A DNA stretch of 64,000 nucleotides, from assembly GCF_002368115.1 (NCBI RefSeq), contig NZ_AP018316.1, positions 2,905,760-2,969,759 on the forward strand, given 5' to 3'. Below are positions 63,147 through 64,000 of this stretch, piece after piece; positions within the stretch are counted from its first letter, which is position 1; each line of letters starts with the position of its first letter. The notes below the pieces were generated by a model. The model saw only the letters and a program-made list of their open reading frames with translations, was not told the origin of the DNA and made no database searches. The position numbers were made by a program, and so were the translations under genes. The DNA is from Dolichospermum compactum NIES-806. Lineage in GTDB: Bacteria > Cyanobacteriota > Cyanobacteriia > Cyanobacteriales > Nostocaceae.

Positions 63147-63243
63147 AAATCTGTTGTAGGGTGCGTCAGATATCAACAATCTGTTTATTTGCAAGATTTA
63201 TGCAGTCTGACGCACCCTACCAATGTGCCGGTCGCGTAAGTCC
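63122..63243. mobile_element. MITE, ACTTACGCA family, short copy 4
   Basis: 122 bp with ends AGAACTTACGCA and CGCGTAAGTCC and the same internal TAGGGTGCGTCAGA pair as copies 1 and 2, but a much shortened middle. It overlaps the end of the HAD gene. No target duplication can be defined. Confidence 0.8.
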
Positions 63244-63468
63244 TGTAAATAATTTCCGGCTTCTCAATAATTACAAATGCTTGAATTTTTACTTATACTG
63301 AGTTAAACAGTGTTTATACTGTTAATCAGTTCAACCATGACCAGTGCCAGAAAATATGCAATTTACCTTACGGTTGATTGAAGTGCATTCTGGATAAAAG
63401 TCCATCAATTGAAATGCGTACAAAAAAGCGTTACTCTAAGCACATAGGATAAAACAGAGGAAAATACC
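63147..63468. other. Intergenic, upstream of the nitroreductase gene
   Basis: First 100 bp belong to the MITE (to 63243). The rest should hold the promoter of the nitroreductase gene; an AGAGGA ribosome-binding site lies 9 bases before its start. Nothing else is seen. Confidence 0.5.
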
Positions 63469-64000
63469 GTGACTTCAAATACCCAAATCAAAGCATTAGA
63501 CGTACCTACTGCCATAGTACAACGTCGTTCCATCAAAACCTTTAAACAAGATCCCATCTCCGCAGAACTACTTAAGCAACTGGTAGAATTAACCGTAGCT
63601 GCACCCAGTAGTTTTAACGTCCAATCGTGGAGAATAGTTTTAGTGCAGGACCAAGCCCAAAAAGAAGCATTATGTGCAGCTTCTTGGAAGCAACAACAAA
63701 TTATTCAAGCACCTGTTACCTTTGTTTTCGCGGCTGACGCTGCTGCGGGAGGAAAAGATTTAACACCCATTTTAGAGCAAGGTGCAGCCACTGGGGCTTG
63801 GAATGAGGGAACAGTTAATTATTTTAGAGGTGCGATTCCGCAATTTCAAGCTAGTTTAGGAGACAAGCGCCGGGAATACGCCATTAAAGATGCCATGATA
63901 GCTGCTACAAATTTAGTGTTAGCAGCGGAAAGTTTGGGTTTATCCACCTGCTTTATGAATGGTTGGATTGAGGAACAGGTCAAAGCTATAATTGGTGCAG
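63469..64000 (+). CDS. Nitroreductase-family flavoprotein, runs off window
   Basis: First 177 residues of a nitroreductase starting at GTG 63469 with AGAGGA upstream. It begins VTSNTQIKALDVPTAIVQRR and SIKTFKQDPISAELLKQLVE, then has AAPSSFNVQSWRIVLVQD with the FMN-binding SSFNVQ pattern and DAMIAATNLVLAAESLGLST later. Such enzymes use FMN and NAD(P)H to reduce nitro groups, quinones or similar compounds. The C-terminal end is outside the window. Confidence 0.9.
   Translation, partial: MTSNTQIKALDVPTAIVQRRSIKTFKQDPISAELLKQLVELTVAAPSSFNVQSWRIVLVQDQAQKEALCAASWKQQQIIQAPVTFVFAADAAAGGKDLTPILEQGAATGAWNEGTVNYFRGAIPQFQASLGDKRREYAIKDAMIAATNLVLAAESLGLSTCFMNGWIEEQVKAIIGA

Overview
This window is chromosomal DNA from a filamentous, heterocyst-type cyanobacterium (Nostocales; Dolichospermum/Anabaena/Nostoc-like). 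The sequence evidence is psbB-psbT, ldpA, ycf45, a ferredoxin-type sulfite reductase, a Tic22-like gene, many HIP1 octamers (GCGATCGC) and tandem heptanucleotide repeats (CTGACTC, TTCCCTA and GGATTTT types), which are typical of this group. The base composition is AT-rich. Species cannot be fixed from the sequence alone.

Layout. 1-1187: the end of an IS element that has cut a serine/threonine kinase gene. 1.7-9.5 kb: rpmI-rplT, a solute-binding protein, a TPR protein, an acetyltransferase, a deacetylase-fold enzyme, a copper-type P-ATPase and a Rieske protein. 9.6-15.6 kb: ispG, a mazEF-type toxin-antitoxin pair, several small cyanobacterial genes, a zinc dehydrogenase and exonuclease III. 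15.6-25.6 kb: a receiver-domain remnant, a GH38 alpha-mannosidase, a YacP-type NYN protein, tRNA-Asn, a PsiE-like protein, a lone sugar-type ABC permease, prmC and tic22. 26-35.8 kb: dxs, a second kinase bracketed by two MITEs, ycf45, ldpA, a MOSC protein and lepB. 36-46.6 kb: pyrC, tsaE, a debris field (possible cas6 and tnpB remnants), dus, tRNA-Arg, sir and pyrF. 47-53.9 kb: tyrS, a class A PBP, DUF1825, TM2-SHOCT and HhH proteins, and a second lepB. 54-58.5 kb (minus strand): terD-terD-metzincin-hsp70(broken)-zinc ribbon/LysM-broken ORF-grpE. 59-64 kb: psbB-psbT, rpsA, a HAD hydrolase and a nitroreductase.

Two themes stand out. First, small mobile sequences are actively remodelling genes here. 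At least four MITE-like families can be recognised, two copies carry clean target-site duplications, and kinase, hsp70, HAD, coiled-coil and receiver genes are cut, extended or broken. One MITE family shares terminal repeats, and the target ATATAA, with the IS that cut the first kinase, so the IS is its probable mobiliser. Second, the 54-58.5 kb minus-strand cluster joins two TerD calcium-binding stress proteins, a soluble zinc-ribbon metzincin protease, an Hsp70-like chaperone, a membrane zinc-ribbon/LysM protein and a GrpE-like exchange factor. It looks like a dedicated stress/proteostasis module. In this genome its Hsp70 and one further gene are now decayed, so the module is probably losing function. 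It is the best candidate here for an under-described system.

Most other genes are single housekeeping units with no large operons: isoprenoid synthesis (dxs, ispG), pyrimidine synthesis (pyrC, pyrF), translation (rpmI, rplT, rpsA, tyrS, prmC, tsaE, dus), photosystem II (psbB, psbT) and protein export (two lepB).
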